From Flaviaesturariibacter aridisoli (lineage in GTDB: Bacteria; Bacteroidota; Bacteroidia; Chitinophagales; Chitinophagaceae): 64,000 nucleotides of DNA. The position numbers were made by a program, and so were the translations under genes. Location of the stretch: contig NZ_SKFH01000010.1 in assembly GCF_004343705.1 (NCBI RefSeq), positions 1 through 64,000 of the forward strand, in the 5' to 3' direction. Below the pieces are notes generated by a model. The model saw only the letters and a program-made list of their open reading frames with translations, was not told the origin of the DNA and did no database searches. Below, piece after piece: positions 26,567 to 35,244 of this stretch (its first letter is position 1; every line of letters starts with the position of its first letter).

Positions 26567-27346
26567 TCAACCGGCAACAGTTGCCGGCTGGGCGCGCTTT
26601 TGCAAAAATTTATCGAGGATCTCGTTGAACTCCTGCGGCTGTTCCATCATCGGGGCATGACCGCACTTGTCGATAAAATGAAGCTCGCTGTTGGGTATGA
26701 GGCGATCGAATTCGCGCGCCACGAAGGGCGGTGTGATGGTGTCGTTGTTGCCCCAGATGAGCAGCGTGGGCTGCTGGATCTGGGTGAGCTCGTCGCCGAG
26801 GTTGTTGCGGATGGCGCTCTTGGCGAGGGCAATGATCTTGATGACCTTCAGGCGGTTGCGGGTGATCTCGAAGACTTCGTTCACCAGTTCATCGGTGGCC
26901 GTCTTGGGGTCGTAGAAGGTGAGCTCGGTTTTTTTCCGGATGTAATCGAGGTCGCCGCGCTTCGGGTAGGAGTCGCCCATCCCGTTCTCGAAAAGGCCGG
27001 AAGAACCCGTCAGGATCAGCGACTTGATGCGCTCGGGGTGCTTGAGCAGGTGCACGAGGGCCACGTGGCCGCCGAGGGAGTTGCCCAGCAGGTGGATGTT
27101 GGAATAATTGCGCGCCTCGATGAACTTGTGCACGTGCTTGGCCAGGCCACCCACACTGGTATGCAGGATGTCCAGGTCGAACAAGGGCAGTATCGGCACA
27201 ACGACCTTATAAGAGCCGCGGAAGTACTCAATGACATCGCTGTAATTGCTCAGGCCTCCAAACAAACCATGCAGCAATACCAGCGGCTCGCCGGCTCCTT
27301 CCTCGATGAACCTGAATTTATCCTGTTGTTTTACTTCGTACTGCAT
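26567..27346 (-). CDS. Alpha/beta-hydrolase
   Basis: 259 residues with the catalytic Ser in GNSLGGHVALVHLL (about residue 97), an Asp in IWGNNDTITPPF and a His in DKCGHAPMME, the complete triad. The oxyanion residues lie in LLHGLFGGLSNY. No signal peptide, so cytoplasmic. The substrate is unknown. It is the first gene of the minus-strand cluster that continues to ompH, 29 bases before the CBS gene. Confidence 0.88.
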   Translation of the reverse strand: MQYEVKQQDKFRFIEEGAGEPLVLLHGLFGGLSNYSDVIEYFRGSYKVVVPILPLFDLDILHTSVGGLAKHVHKFIEARNYSNIHLLGNSLGGHVALVHLLKHPERIKSLILTGSSGLFENGMGDSYPKRGDLDYIRKKTELTFYDPKTATDELVNEVFEITRNRLKVIKIIALAKSAIRNNLGDELTQIQQPTLLIWGNNDTITPPFVAREFDRLIPNSELHFIDKCGHAPMMEQPQEFNEILDKFLQKRAQPATVAG

Positions 27347-27408
27347 CTGCTTATCTCTGTTCGCTAAAATAACTCATTTACCTAAAAGACACGAATTGTA
27401 CCAAGATC

Positions 27409-27472
27409 GTGAGGCGTGAAGCGTCAGGCGTGCGATAAAGGCGCGTTCACGGTTCACGCCTCACGATCACGG
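27409..27472. repeat. Paired inverted heptamer array
   Basis: Left: four GTGARGC-type heptamers (27409-27436). Right: four NNTCACG-type heptamers (27445-27472). The outer 16 bases GATCGTGAGGCGTGAA (27405-27420) are a perfect inverse of 27453-27468. It sits between the cvpA stop and the hydrolase start. Confidence 0.8.
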
Positions 27473-27521
27473 CAAATATAACTGTCTGTGCCTTTGCGGT
27501 GCCCGGGGGAAATTTCCGAAA

Positions 27522-28058
27522 TCAGGAAGCTTTCTGCGCCACGCCGCCAAAGAAGGCCGATAGCTCGTCGAACAGGTGCCGGAAAAAAGGCAGCACAGCA
27601 CCGAGGCCGCCGATGATCTTCGGCGCCAGGGGCTGCAGCACGGGCCATGTGACGGAACTCTTTTTAAGATCGTCGCGCAGCAGGTGCAGGCCGTCGGCCC
27701 AGAACAGCAGGATGCTGAAGACAAACCCGTACAGCAATGCGTAAAACAGCACGCCGCCGAGCTTGTTGGCCCAGCCGAGGAGCACCACGTTGAGCGCTCC
27801 TTCAATCAGCTTCGCACCGAGGCGCACCAGCAGCAGCACACCTACGAACACGAGCGCGAAGGCCAGCACCGGCAGCCAGCGCGCCGACACGTTGGTACTG
27901 CTACCGAGGTAAGCCGCCACCACCGCACTGAGCTTCAGCGCCGCCGCCAGCCCGACCACGAAAGCGAGAAAAGAAAATACGGCCAGCACCAGCCCCTTCT
28001 TCAAACCTTTGAAGAGGGCGAGGACAATAAGTGCCAGCACAATGATATCAATACCCAT
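27522..28058 (-). CDS. CvpA-family membrane protein
   Basis: 178 residues with four predicted transmembrane helices (about 5-20, 24-45, 63-83, 100-122) and a C-terminal amphipathic region. MGIDIIVLALIVLALFKGLKKGLVLAVFSF is the typical CvpA opening, with the DxxV..L and G-Lys-Lys-Gly elements. CvpA proteins were first linked to colicin V production in E. coli and more recently to envelope homeostasis; no specific role can be read here. Confidence 0.85.
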   Translation of the reverse strand: MGIDIIVLALIVLALFKGLKKGLVLAVFSFLAFVVGLAAALKLSAVVAAYLGSSTNVSARWLPVLAFALVFVGVLLLVRLGAKLIEGALNVVLLGWANKLGGVLFYALLYGFVFSILLFWADGLHLLRDDLKKSSVTWPVLQPLAPKIIGGLGAVLPFFRHLFDELSAFFGGVAQKAS

Positions 28059-28060
28059 AA

Positions 28061-28157
28061 GCCCACCCCCGGCCCCTCCCGAAGGGAGGGGAGCCGGGAG
28101 CCTTTGTTTTTTTGTTTGGAGGAATGCGATTCCCCTCCCTTCGGGAGGGGTTAGGGG
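28061..28157. repeat. Inverted pair of GC-rich hairpins between cvpA and yqeY
   Basis: GCCCACCCCCGGCCCCTCCC-type element (28061-28092) faces an inverse copy (28125-28157) across a spacer rich in T. Each unit has its own GGGAGG/CCTCCC hairpin. The right unit runs into yqeY: its TTA gives the yqeY stop codon at 28151-28153. Confidence 0.8.
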
Positions 28158-28609
28158 TGGGCTGCGAGGAGCTCTTTCACAGCGGCTGAAATCGCCTTGC
28201 CTTCGGCACGGCCGGCGAGCTGCTTGGAAGCAACGCCCATCACCTTGCCCATATCGGCCGGCGAGGTAGCGCCCACCTGCGCAATGATCGCGCGGAGCTC
28301 GGTTTTCAGTTCTTCTTCGGAAAGCTGCTGCGGCAGGAAGGTGGCGATCACGTCGATCTCCTCCTGCTCTTTCTGCGCCAGGTCGGCGCGCGCCTGCTGC
28401 GCGAAGATCTCGTGGGCGTCGCGGCGCTGCTTCACCATGCGCTGCAGCAGGGCCACTTCCTTGTCTTCGGGCAGCACACCGCCGGCGCCCGGCTCGGTCT
28501 TCGCCTTGATGATCTCGGCCTTGATGGCGCGCAGCGCGCGCAGGGCCGGCTCGTTCTTGCTCTTCATGGCCTCTTTCATCTGGTCCATGATCTGTTGCTC
28601 TAATGCCAT
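28151..28609 (-). CDS. GatB/YqeY-domain protein
   Basis: 152 residues: MALEQQIMDQMKEAMKSKNEPALRALRAIKAEI, then FLPQQLSEEELKTELRAIIAQVGATSPADMGKVMG and the closing SKQLAGRAEGKAISAAVKELL. This is the tRNA-amidotransferase GatB tail fold as a free protein, whose function is not settled. The stop codon and last bases come from a dispersed GC-rich repeat. An octamer leader element sits directly before the start. Confidence 0.92.
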   Translation of the reverse strand: MALEQQIMDQMKEAMKSKNEPALRALRAIKAEIIKAKTEPGAGGVLPEDKEVALLQRMVKQRRDAHEIFAQQARADLAQKEQEEIDVIATFLPQQLSEEELKTELRAIIAQVGATSPADMGKVMGVASKQLAGRAEGKAISAAVKELLAAHP

Positions 28610-28616
28610 AGAATGC

Positions 28617-28670
28617 GTTTATTCGTTAATTGGTCTATTGGTTAATTGGTAAGCCTGTTACCTACCAACG
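28617..28670 (-). repeat. Octamer leader element, copy 2
   Basis: On the minus strand, GTTGGTAGGTAACAGGCTTACC and then CCAATTAA, CCAATAGA, CCAATTAA, CGAATAAA, ending eight bases before the yqeY ATG. Copy 1 (14344-14397) is placed the same way before another gene. The rest of 28671-28841 holds further degenerate short repeats (AAACCTT- and ATCTGCTGAT-like) and no gene. Confidence 0.75.
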
Positions 28671-28841
28671 TTCCTAAACCTCACAAAACCTTTCAAAACT
28701 TCGCAAAGCCTTTACCCGGCTTTATTGTCTCTCATCTGCTGATTCGAATCGGCTAATTGGGCAGTCTGCCGATCTGCTAATAATATACAGCCAAGTTGGT
28801 ACCACGCAGGGATTAGTCCATCAGCAGACCATATCAGCAGA

Positions 28842-29192
28842 TTAACTCGCTTTATTGTCCTTCATCTGCTGGTCCTGGAACTTCTGGTAGAAGCTTTTGG
28901 CGAAGGCTTTCATCTCGCCCACGAGCTCCTGGTTCTGGGTGGCGCGGCCAAAGGTGTCGGCCATCGTCATGAGGGTCTGGTAGTAGAAGTCGCCCATTTC
29001 GTCCACCATCATTTTCTGTGTCCAGAGGTCGATGCGGAGGGCGCTTTTGTCGGCGCTGTCCCAAAGGGAAAGAATCATGGCCTTGGCGGCCTGCGGCACC
29101 GAGGCGGTGCTTTCGGTGGCCTGCCATTCGATGTGCTCGGGCACGCGGCTCTCGTCGAGCGTCACGTCTATGCTGATGGTGGATTTCGGCAT
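28842..29192 (-). CDS. gldC: Gliding motility protein GldC
   Basis: 116 residues from ATG 29192, no signal peptide. MPKSTISIDVTLDESRVPEHIEW, AKAMILSLWDSADKSALRIDLWTQKMMVDEMGDFYYQTLMTMADTF match GldC proteins of Bacteroidota closely. GldC supports gliding in Flavobacterium but is also found in non-gliders; it is cytoplasmic and its biochemical role is unknown. It links this genome to the gliding/T9SS gene set together with PorG-like and the sorting-domain amylase. Confidence 0.93.
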   Translation of the reverse strand: MPKSTISIDVTLDESRVPEHIEWQATESTASVPQAAKAMILSLWDSADKSALRIDLWTQKMMVDEMGDFYYQTLMTMADTFGRATQNQELVGEMKAFAKSFYQKFQDQQMKDNKAS

Positions 29193-29242
29193 GTGGGGAA
29201 ATTTGCGCGAAGGTAAGGCATCAGCGGGCTGGGCGGCAACCC

Positions 29243-30265
29243 TCAGGGCGCCACTCCTTCGCCGCGCGCCAGCTTTTCGTAGAGCCGGATCGCTTCGTCC
29301 GACTGGTTCTCGGCCGCCACCTTGATGCGCGCGCGTTGAATAAGGTCGGTGCCGATGGCGTGCAGGTAATGGGTCATCTCCCATACGCGCAGCTGCAGGT
29401 CTGCCAGCAGCGGGCGCAGCGAAACGTCGGCGCCTTCGAGGGCCGTGCCATAGGCCGTGGCCTGCAGCAGGCTGTCGAGCCGCAGGGCCGCCGACTGCAC
29501 CCGGTTGAAGCGCTCGCGGTACCAGGCATAGCGCTGCCGGTACGCTTTCAGCAGGTGCGCAGACAACTGCCGGCGCTGCTCATTCAGCAGGGGCAGCATC
29601 GCCCCCGGGTCGCTCATCTCCACCGTGGCATCCGACCCGGCCATCGCTTTCACCAGCTTCAGGGGCACTTCCGCCTGCTTGCGGGCGAAGGTCCGGTTCA
29701 GGGTTTCGAGCTCCTCGTCGCGGCGCGACAGCAGGGCCAGGGGTCCGTCCTTCAACATATCGCTATGAAAGGCTGGCCAGTTGAGCGATCGTTCGATATC
29801 GAGCAGGCTGCGCAACTGCGCGGAGGCCGCGGCGCTCAAGCCGCCGGGGCGGCTCCAGGAAAGCTTTTGCGAGGCCAACAGCGGCCGGTCCTCAAAGAGC
29901 AGGGTAAACAAGGCGAGCCGCCCTTCTGCGCCGAGACCCTGTTGCCCGCGGCGGTAGCGGTCGAGCAGCTGGCGCTCATCGGCACTAAAGGCGGAGGCTG
30001 GCTGGCCAAGACCTTCGCGAAAGCGTTCGTGGAAACGCGCGCGCAGGCTCGTCATCGGCTGGTGGATGATTTGATACGATGCGTCGAAGCTGCTTTCCGT
30101 GCCGTTCATCGATGGGAATGCCGCAGCCGTTTCATCCAGGCTCTCTTTGGGCAACGGCGCATTGTCGAACCACGATGAAAAAGAAGCCGCCACCGGTTGC
30201 TGCGCGGCTGCAGGACATGCGTAGACGAGGCACCCTGCCAGGGCGCATACTAATAAATGCTTCAT
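29243..30265 (-). CDS. Hypothetical secreted helical protein
   Basis: 340 residues from ATG 30265 with a signal peptide (MKHLLVCALAGCLVYACPAAAQQP). VYACP may also be read as a weak lipobox. The mature part is mostly charged helices: FHERFREGLGQPASAFSADERQLLDRY, LNRTFARKQAEVPLKLVKAMAG, LNEQRRQLSAHLLKAYRQRYAWYRERFNRV. I recognise no family. It lies 13 bases downstream of an OmpA-family gene on the same strand, so the two are probably co-expressed and may share an envelope role. Confidence 0.75.
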   Translation of the reverse strand: MKHLLVCALAGCLVYACPAAAQQPVAASFSSWFDNAPLPKESLDETAAAFPSMNGTESSFDASYQIIHQPMTSLRARFHERFREGLGQPASAFSADERQLLDRYRRGQQGLGAEGRLALFTLLFEDRPLLASQKLSWSRPGGLSAAASAQLRSLLDIERSLNWPAFHSDMLKDGPLALLSRRDEELETLNRTFARKQAEVPLKLVKAMAGSDATVEMSDPGAMLPLLNEQRRQLSAHLLKAYRQRYAWYRERFNRVQSAALRLDSLLQATAYGTALEGADVSLRPLLADLQLRVWEMTHYLHAIGTDLIQRARIKVAAENQSDEAIRLYEKLARGEGVAP

Positions 30266-30278
30266 AAACAGGTTGCGG

Positions 30279-31592
30279 TTAGCGTTTGATGAATTCCACG
30301 CGGCGGTTCTTTGCCTTGCCTTCGGCCGTCGTGTTGGGCGCAGCCGGCTGCGTTTCCCCTTTCCCGTCGGTTTCGAAGCGGGCGGCATCAATACCGTACT
30401 GGGTGCTCAGTGCCGCTTTGACGGCCGCCGCGCGGGCTTTCGAGAGCGACAGGTTCTTTGCGTCGTCGCCATCACTGTCGGTGTGGCCCACGATCTTCAC
30501 ACGCACGGCGGCGTTCTCCCGCAGCACCTGCGCGATGCCGGCGAGCACGCCTGCGCTTTCGGGTTTGATCGTGTCGGAACCGGTGTCGAACAGGATGCCG
30601 CTGGTGCTGAAGCGCCCCTCGGTGATCAGCCTGGTCCGCAGGTCGGGCGCGCCTTCGGCCAAGCGGAAGTGGGACACATAATAGCCGGTGGCCTCTTCGC
30701 CATAAGGCGAGTCGCCGGTGCTGAAGCCGATGCGGTTGAAGCCCGCCGCCTCGGGCAGTGCTTGCGGCATATCGAAGATCTTCTCGCCGTTGATCCAGAG
30801 ACGCAGGCGTTCCTTCTGCACCCACAGCGCGATGTGTATGCGCTTGTCGACAAGGCTGCCGAGGGCGGGCAGCTCCTTGCCTTCCTTGCTGAAGTAATGA
30901 TTGTTGGGACCGTCCACGAAGAGGCTGATGCGCGAGCTTTCGTCGGGATAAGGAGCGATGGCGAAGCGCACATCGGTGCTGGCATCGCGGGCGGTGCCGA
31001 AATAGCGGCGACCCTTTTCATCGCCGGGCGCCACGCTGAGCAGGTGCAGGTTAAACAACGGGAAGTTGGAGTTCATTTCGTTGGGTGGCAGGTGGAGCAC
31101 AAGATCGAATTCGGCGGTGAAGTTGGCGGGCAACCCTTTGACGTAGGGCGATAAAAAGCGGCCGTCCTTGAAGAGGCGCAGCCACCTGCCGTCGAAGCCT
31201 TCGATGGCAACCGTCTCGCCGCGGTTGTCGGTGCACCAGCCCACCGGGAACTCACCAATCACCTCTTCCGCAAAATCCTCGGCATACACGATGTGCTCGC
31301 CGGGCACGAAGTCGTAGCGCGAGTAGCTTTTGAACGTTGTAGCGGGCGACTTCGCAGCTTGGTCGGTGGAAGGCTGCGCGGGCTTTGCCGGCGTACCGTC
31401 GCCGGTAGCGGCGTCGCCTTTCTTTACTTCATGGGCGGCGGCGTTCTCCGCGCCATCGAGCGCCCGGTCGATGCCCTGGTCGATCTTCTGGTCGGCGCGG
31501 GCCTTTGCCTTTTGCCTGACGCGATCGAGCAGCGATTGACTTTGAGCAAGTGCGGGCAGCGCGAGCAGCGCCACGAGGAGGAACTTTTTCAT
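30279..31592 (-). CDS. OmpA-family protein with an N-terminal lectin-like region
   Basis: 437 residues. Signal peptide (to about LAQSQ, 19); a charged linker (about 20-90); a central beta-rich region (about 95-320: EDFAEEVIGEFPVGW, EFDLVLHLPPNE, RISLFVDGPNNHYF, LRLWINGEKIFDMPQALPEAAGFNRIGFST) resembling concanavalin-type laminin folds; and a C-terminal OmpA/MotB peptidoglycan-binding domain (about 325-437) with VRVKIVGHTDSDGDDAKNLSLSKARAAAV and KNRRVEFIKR. It probably anchors to the cell wall. Confidence 0.85.
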   Translation of the reverse strand: MKKFLLVALLALPALAQSQSLLDRVRQKAKARADQKIDQGIDRALDGAENAAAHEVKKGDAATGDGTPAKPAQPSTDQAAKSPATTFKSYSRYDFVPGEHIVYAEDFAEEVIGEFPVGWCTDNRGETVAIEGFDGRWLRLFKDGRFLSPYVKGLPANFTAEFDLVLHLPPNEMNSNFPLFNLHLLSVAPGDEKGRRYFGTARDASTDVRFAIAPYPDESSRISLFVDGPNNHYFSKEGKELPALGSLVDKRIHIALWVQKERLRLWINGEKIFDMPQALPEAAGFNRIGFSTGDSPYGEEATGYYVSHFRLAEGAPDLRTRLITEGRFSTSGILFDTGSDTIKPESAGVLAGIAQVLRENAAVRVKIVGHTDSDGDDAKNLSLSKARAAAVKAALSTQYGIDAARFETDGKGETQPAAPNTTAEGKAKNRRVEFIKR

Positions 31593-31821
31593 GCAGTGGT
31601 CTGATATGTGCCCCTGAATACGGCAGCGTGCAGGCAGGGTTGCCCGGGCCGCACCGTACTACTACGGATAGCTGCATGAACTGGCAAAAGCGGCGATGAG
31701 TTGCCGCAACCGCTTTCGTCTTCCTGCAAAGACTGCAGGTCGATAACGTAGCGGGTGAGCTGCGCATGCAGGATCAAATCGTTACGATGGGGGCGCGCTT
31801 TTCCCTTTCAGCATTCCGTCT

Positions 31822-31829
31822 TATCTTAC
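31822..31829 (+). promoter_or_regulatory. -7-like box TATCTTAC
   Basis: Twenty bases upstream of the wHTH protein start. The rest of the 31593-31821 gap between the divergent genes holds nothing else I can identify. Confidence 0.35.
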
Positions 31830-31849
31830 GGGTACCCAAAACCGACGCT

Positions 31850-32599
31850 ATGCATCCCGATCTGGAACTCCTGCAGGCCGAAAACCGTCGCCTCAGCCAC
31901 CTGGTGGCCGCCCTCGCCGAGAAAAACCTGCGGCTGGAGGAGGCGCTGAGCCGCCACGATGGACCACAAACACCCCTGCACATCCCGGTAAGCAGCCTCC
32001 ACGTACCCGCCACCGAACTACCCGTCCCAACAAGCCCGGTGACCGGGCTGTCCACAGAAGTGACCGTCCCCACAAACCAACTAGCCGGAACCTACAGAGA
32101 AGCGCCCGTCCCATCGGGCCAGCTCCCTGTACCCGCGAGCGAAGTCGCCGTCCCGTCGGTCCCGCTCCCCGGGCGCTCCGGCCCTGTCGGCGTCCCCACA
32201 GACCCGCTGACCGCCGCCGCGCAGCTGCCGCCCGACCTTCAATTGCTGTGGGAGCGCACCTGGGGCGAAGCGCAGTACCGCGCCCGCCTGCTCCGGCTCT
32301 ACGAGGCAAAGCTCCCGGAGGAGGCCGTATGTGCGGCCCTGCGCCACGGACCGATGGCGGGCTGCCGCGAAACGCACGTGGCCGACGGTGCCCGCCTGCT
32401 GCTCTGGCTCTGCGGACAGGCGCCCGAGCGGGTGTCGTATGCGCGCCTGCACAGCGTTACCGGCCTCACCGACAGCGGCAACAACAAGCTCCTCGCCTCC
32501 CTGCGCAAACGTGGCCTTATCCGTTGGAAATCGTTCCAGGTATACGAAGTAGCCGAAAAAGGGGCCCTGTTGCTGGAGGGGCTGCTTCTCCTGCCGTAA
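31850..32599 (+). CDS. Unrecognised protein: coiled coil, Val-Pro repeat, winged-helix C-terminus
   Basis: 249 residues from ATG 31850; the frame is open for 28 more codons upstream. Three segments are visible. Residues 1-38 form a leucine-zipper-like coiled coil (LELLQAENRRLSHLVAALAEK). Residues about 40-125 are low complexity, with VP pairs recurring every 10-12 residues (HVPATELPVP, EVTVPTNQL, PVPSGQLPVPASEVAVP). Residues about 130-249 are helical and end in a winged-helix-like fold (YARLHSVTGLTDSGNNKLLASLRKRGLIRW). It may be a DNA-binding regulator that oligomerises. No family is recognised. Confidence 0.7.
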   Translation: MHPDLELLQAENRRLSHLVAALAEKNLRLEEALSRHDGPQTPLHIPVSSLHVPATELPVPTSPVTGLSTEVTVPTNQLAGTYREAPVPSGQLPVPASEVAVPSVPLPGRSGPVGVPTDPLTAAAQLPPDLQLLWERTWGEAQYRARLLRLYEAKLPEEAVCAALRHGPMAGCRETHVADGARLLLWLCGQAPERVSYARLHSVTGLTDSGNNKLLASLRKRGLIRWKSFQVYEVAEKGALLLEGLLLLP

Positions 32600-32745
32600 G
32601 AGAAGAACGCGGATTTTTATGATGATTCAGATCGACGCGGATTTTATACGTGCGCCTGCAAATCATAACCAATCATTACGATCTTAATAATCCGCGTTCT
32701 TTCTCCCGTTGCCGCGCCTTGCGAAGCCACGACGGCCGATTCCCG

Positions 32746-32753
32746 TATCTTCC
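32746..32753 (+). promoter_or_regulatory. -7-like box TATCTTCC
   Basis: Lies four bases before the GTG start of the acyltransferase gene, so a very short or leaderless mRNA would result if it is used. Confidence 0.35.
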
Positions 32754-32757
32754 CCCC

Positions 32758-33717
32758 GTGCTTTACCGCATTCTCAAAGCCTACGCCCGGCTAACCATAC
32801 GCATCTTCTGCCGCCATGTATTCGTGAACCGGCCCCAATGGCTGCACACGGAAGGCCCGCTGCTGCTGGCGGCCAACCACCCCAACTCCTTTCTCGACGG
32901 CATGATCCTCACCATCCTCCTCGACCGCCCGCTCTATTCGCTGGCGCGCGGCGACGCCTTCGGCCACCCGAGCCTCCGGAAGCTCATCGACCTGTTTCAC
33001 CTGTTGCCCGTCTACCGCAGCTCCGAGGGCGCTGAAAACCTGGGCCAGAACTACAGCACCTTCGCCGCCTGCCGCGAGGTGTTTCGCCGGAACGGCATCG
33101 TGCTCATCTTCTCGGAGGGCGGCTGTGTGAACGAATGGAAGCTGCGCCCGCTGCGCAAGGGCACGGCCCGCCTCGCTTCCTATGCCTGGCAGGAAGGCAT
33201 TCCGCTCACGGTGCTGCCGGTGGGCCTGAACTACAGCCCTTTCCGCAACTTCGGCAAGAATGTATGGATCCGCTTCGGCCGCCCCCTCGACCGCGCCACC
33301 GTAGAACGACAACCCAGCGAAGGACTGCAGTTCGGGGAGTTCAACCGCCAACTGCACGCGCAGCTCAATGGGCTGGTATGGGCGCTCGACGCGCAGGACC
33401 CGGAGGCGCTGAAAGAACGGCTCAGCGTTCCGCTGCCGCTGCCGGCGCGCATCGCGCTGGCACCCCTGGCTCTTGCCGGCACCCTGCTGCACGCGCCGCT
33501 GTATTTCGCGGTGAAGGGCTTCACCACCTGGCGCTTCAACAACGACCATTTCGACTCGGTGATGGTGGCCCTGCACCTGATTCTCTACCCGCTCTACCTG
33601 ACGTTGCTGGCGGGGCTGAGCCTGCTTTGGTTCCCGGGCTGGGTGGCCGCGGCCGTATTTCTACTGCTGCCCCTGACGGCATGGTCCGCGGTGCAGCTGA
33701 AGCCACAAATAAGGTAG
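32758..33717 (+). CDS. PlsC-like lysophospholipid/glycerol-phosphate acyltransferase
   Basis: 319 residues from GTG 32758 (VLYRILKAYARLTIRIFCRHVF); the frame runs further upstream to 32650 but without family character. The acyltransferase motifs are NHPNSFLDG (the HxxxxD catalytic pair) and FSEGGCVNEWKLRP (motif III). Two or three C-terminal transmembrane helices (about 235-310) anchor it. It would acylate a lysophospholipid or a related lipid at the inner membrane. A long hairpin repeat begins right after the stop. Confidence 0.85.
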   Translation: MLYRILKAYARLTIRIFCRHVFVNRPQWLHTEGPLLLAANHPNSFLDGMILTILLDRPLYSLARGDAFGHPSLRKLIDLFHLLPVYRSSEGAENLGQNYSTFAACREVFRRNGIVLIFSEGGCVNEWKLRPLRKGTARLASYAWQEGIPLTVLPVGLNYSPFRNFGKNVWIRFGRPLDRATVERQPSEGLQFGEFNRQLHAQLNGLVWALDAQDPEALKERLSVPLPLPARIALAPLALAGTLLHAPLYFAVKGFTTWRFNNDHFDSVMVALHLILYPLYLTLLAGLSLLWFPGWVAAAVFLLLPLTAWSAVQLKPQIR

Positions 33718-33718
33718 A

Positions 33719-33875
33719 GGAAAGCGGAAGAAGGGTCGGAACCGCGAAGAAAAAAAGAGAATAAGTGGTTTCGCGGTGAAAAATTGAATACACGCAAATC
33801 TTAGCGTACCATCTTCTTTTCTTCTTCTCTTCGCGGTGAAAAACTTTTTTTACTTCTATAACCTTTCTCTGAAAA
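33719..33875. repeat. Long hairpin repeat A
   Basis: Shares GGGTCGGAACCGCGAAGAAA (33733 onward), a CTTAGCGTA-type core, a CTTCTTTTCTT block and AACCTTTCTCT with copy B at 35245-35388. It is internally an imperfect palindrome: CGCGAAGAAAA on the left pairs with TTCTTCTCTTCGCGG on the right. The two copies sit directly behind the PlsC-like gene and behind the TlpA-DUF547 gene. Confidence 0.8.
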
Positions 33876-33963
33876 ATTGTCCTTCATGCAAGGTCTTCTG
33901 TAGCGCGCTGTGGCACTGTTTTCCCTGCATAAAAAGAATCGCCGGCCACGGCGGATCAAGACC

Positions 33964-35241
33964 ATGAAAGTGGGCACCACGATCTTATTCCTTCTTCTCT
34001 GCTGCAACATCCTGACGGCACAGACCCCCTATCGCCTCGGCAGCAAGGTGGCCGACGTGGCCCTTTCGCCAGTACTCAACCGCAGCGAGCCCTCCACGCG
34101 CTTCGACAGCCTACGCGGACGGATCACCATTCTCGATTTCTTTGCTACCTGGTGCGTACCCTGCATCCGCGCGTTGCCACGCCTGCAGGAACTACAGGAC
34201 AAAAACCCCGACGTGCTGCGCGTGGTGCTGGTGGCTACCGAGTCGCCGGCGAAGCTCCGCGCCTTCCTCGCCAAAAACCCGGTGCGCCTGCCCCTCGTGG
34301 CAGACAGTGCCGAAACCTTCAGCGCGCGCTTTGCGCCGCCTTCTTACCCGTATACGCTGGTGCTCGATTCGGCCGGCAACATTGTGGCCGTCACGGAGGC
34401 GGGGCTCATTTCCGACGCCGCCCTTTCCTACTGGCTCTCGAAAAACAGCGATGGGGCAACGGCCGGCAGCAGCGCCCCCACTGCTCCTGCGGCATCGGCG
34501 GCCGTGCCCGCTCCCAGCCGGCGCAGCGCCAACGCGGTGGTGCAGCTGTCGCAGGACTTCGTGTACGCCGCCCGCACCGGCGAGCCGATCGACGGGTACC
34601 TCAGCCGCCTGCGCAACCTCGCGCCCGCCGATCTCAAAAGCGCACTGCCCAACGACGATGCCCGGAAAGCGTTCTGGATCAACCTATACAATGGGTTTGT
34701 GCAGGCCTCGCTGCGTAAGGACCCTTCGCGCTACAACCGGCGCAAGGAGTTCTTTACCGACAAGACCTTCAACGTGGCCGGCCACGACCTGAGCCTCGAC
34801 GACATCCAGCACGGCATCCTGCGCCGCTCGCGCACCCGCAGCGGTGGGGTAGCCTACATCCGCATTCCGCTGCCCGATGCCTTTGAAACAGCGCAGCGTG
34901 TAGACGAGGTCGACTACCGCATTCACTTCGCGCTCAACTGCGGCGCCAAGAGTTGCCCGCCGATTGCTTATTACAGTCCGGAAGATGTGAGCAAGCAACT
35001 CGATGTGGCCACGAACAACTACCTGCGCAACGAAGTGGTGAGCAGCCCCTCCGATAACATCGTGGACGTGCCCGCCGTCATGGGCTGGTACCGCAACGAC
35101 TTCGGCGGCAAGCAGGGCATCCGGAAGCTGCTGCAGGAAAAAGGCCTGATCCGCGCGGGCGCCAAGCCCAACCTCCGCTTCCAGCCGTACAACTGGAGCC
35201 TCGAGCTGGATACGAAGATCCTGAACACCCCCGGCGGGTAA
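33964..35241 (+). CDS. TlpA-like thioredoxin domain fused to DUF547
   Basis: 425 residues from ATG 33964 with a signal peptide (MKVGTTILFLLLCCNILTAQ). The frame is open 18 codons upstream. The thioredoxin-like domain (about 25-165) carries the redox motif WCVPC in ILDFFATWCVPCIRAL. An Ala/Pro linker (about 167-190) leads to a DUF547 domain (about 195-400) with DARKAFWINLYNGFV, GHDLSLDDIQHGILR and VDYRIHFALNCGAKSCPPIAYY, the conserved Cys block. It acts in the periplasm. A reduced thiol may be delivered to the DUF547 cysteine, but that is inference. Confidence 0.88.
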   Translation: MKVGTTILFLLLCCNILTAQTPYRLGSKVADVALSPVLNRSEPSTRFDSLRGRITILDFFATWCVPCIRALPRLQELQDKNPDVLRVVLVATESPAKLRAFLAKNPVRLPLVADSAETFSARFAPPSYPYTLVLDSAGNIVAVTEAGLISDAALSYWLSKNSDGATAGSSAPTAPAASAAVPAPSRRSANAVVQLSQDFVYAARTGEPIDGYLSRLRNLAPADLKSALPNDDARKAFWINLYNGFVQASLRKDPSRYNRRKEFFTDKTFNVAGHDLSLDDIQHGILRRSRTRSGGVAYIRIPLPDAFETAQRVDEVDYRIHFALNCGAKSCPPIAYYSPEDVSKQLDVATNNYLRNEVVSSPSDNIVDVPAVMGWYRNDFGGKQGIRKLLQEKGLIRAGAKPNLRFQPYNWSLELDTKILNTPGG

Positions 35242-35244
35242 TAA

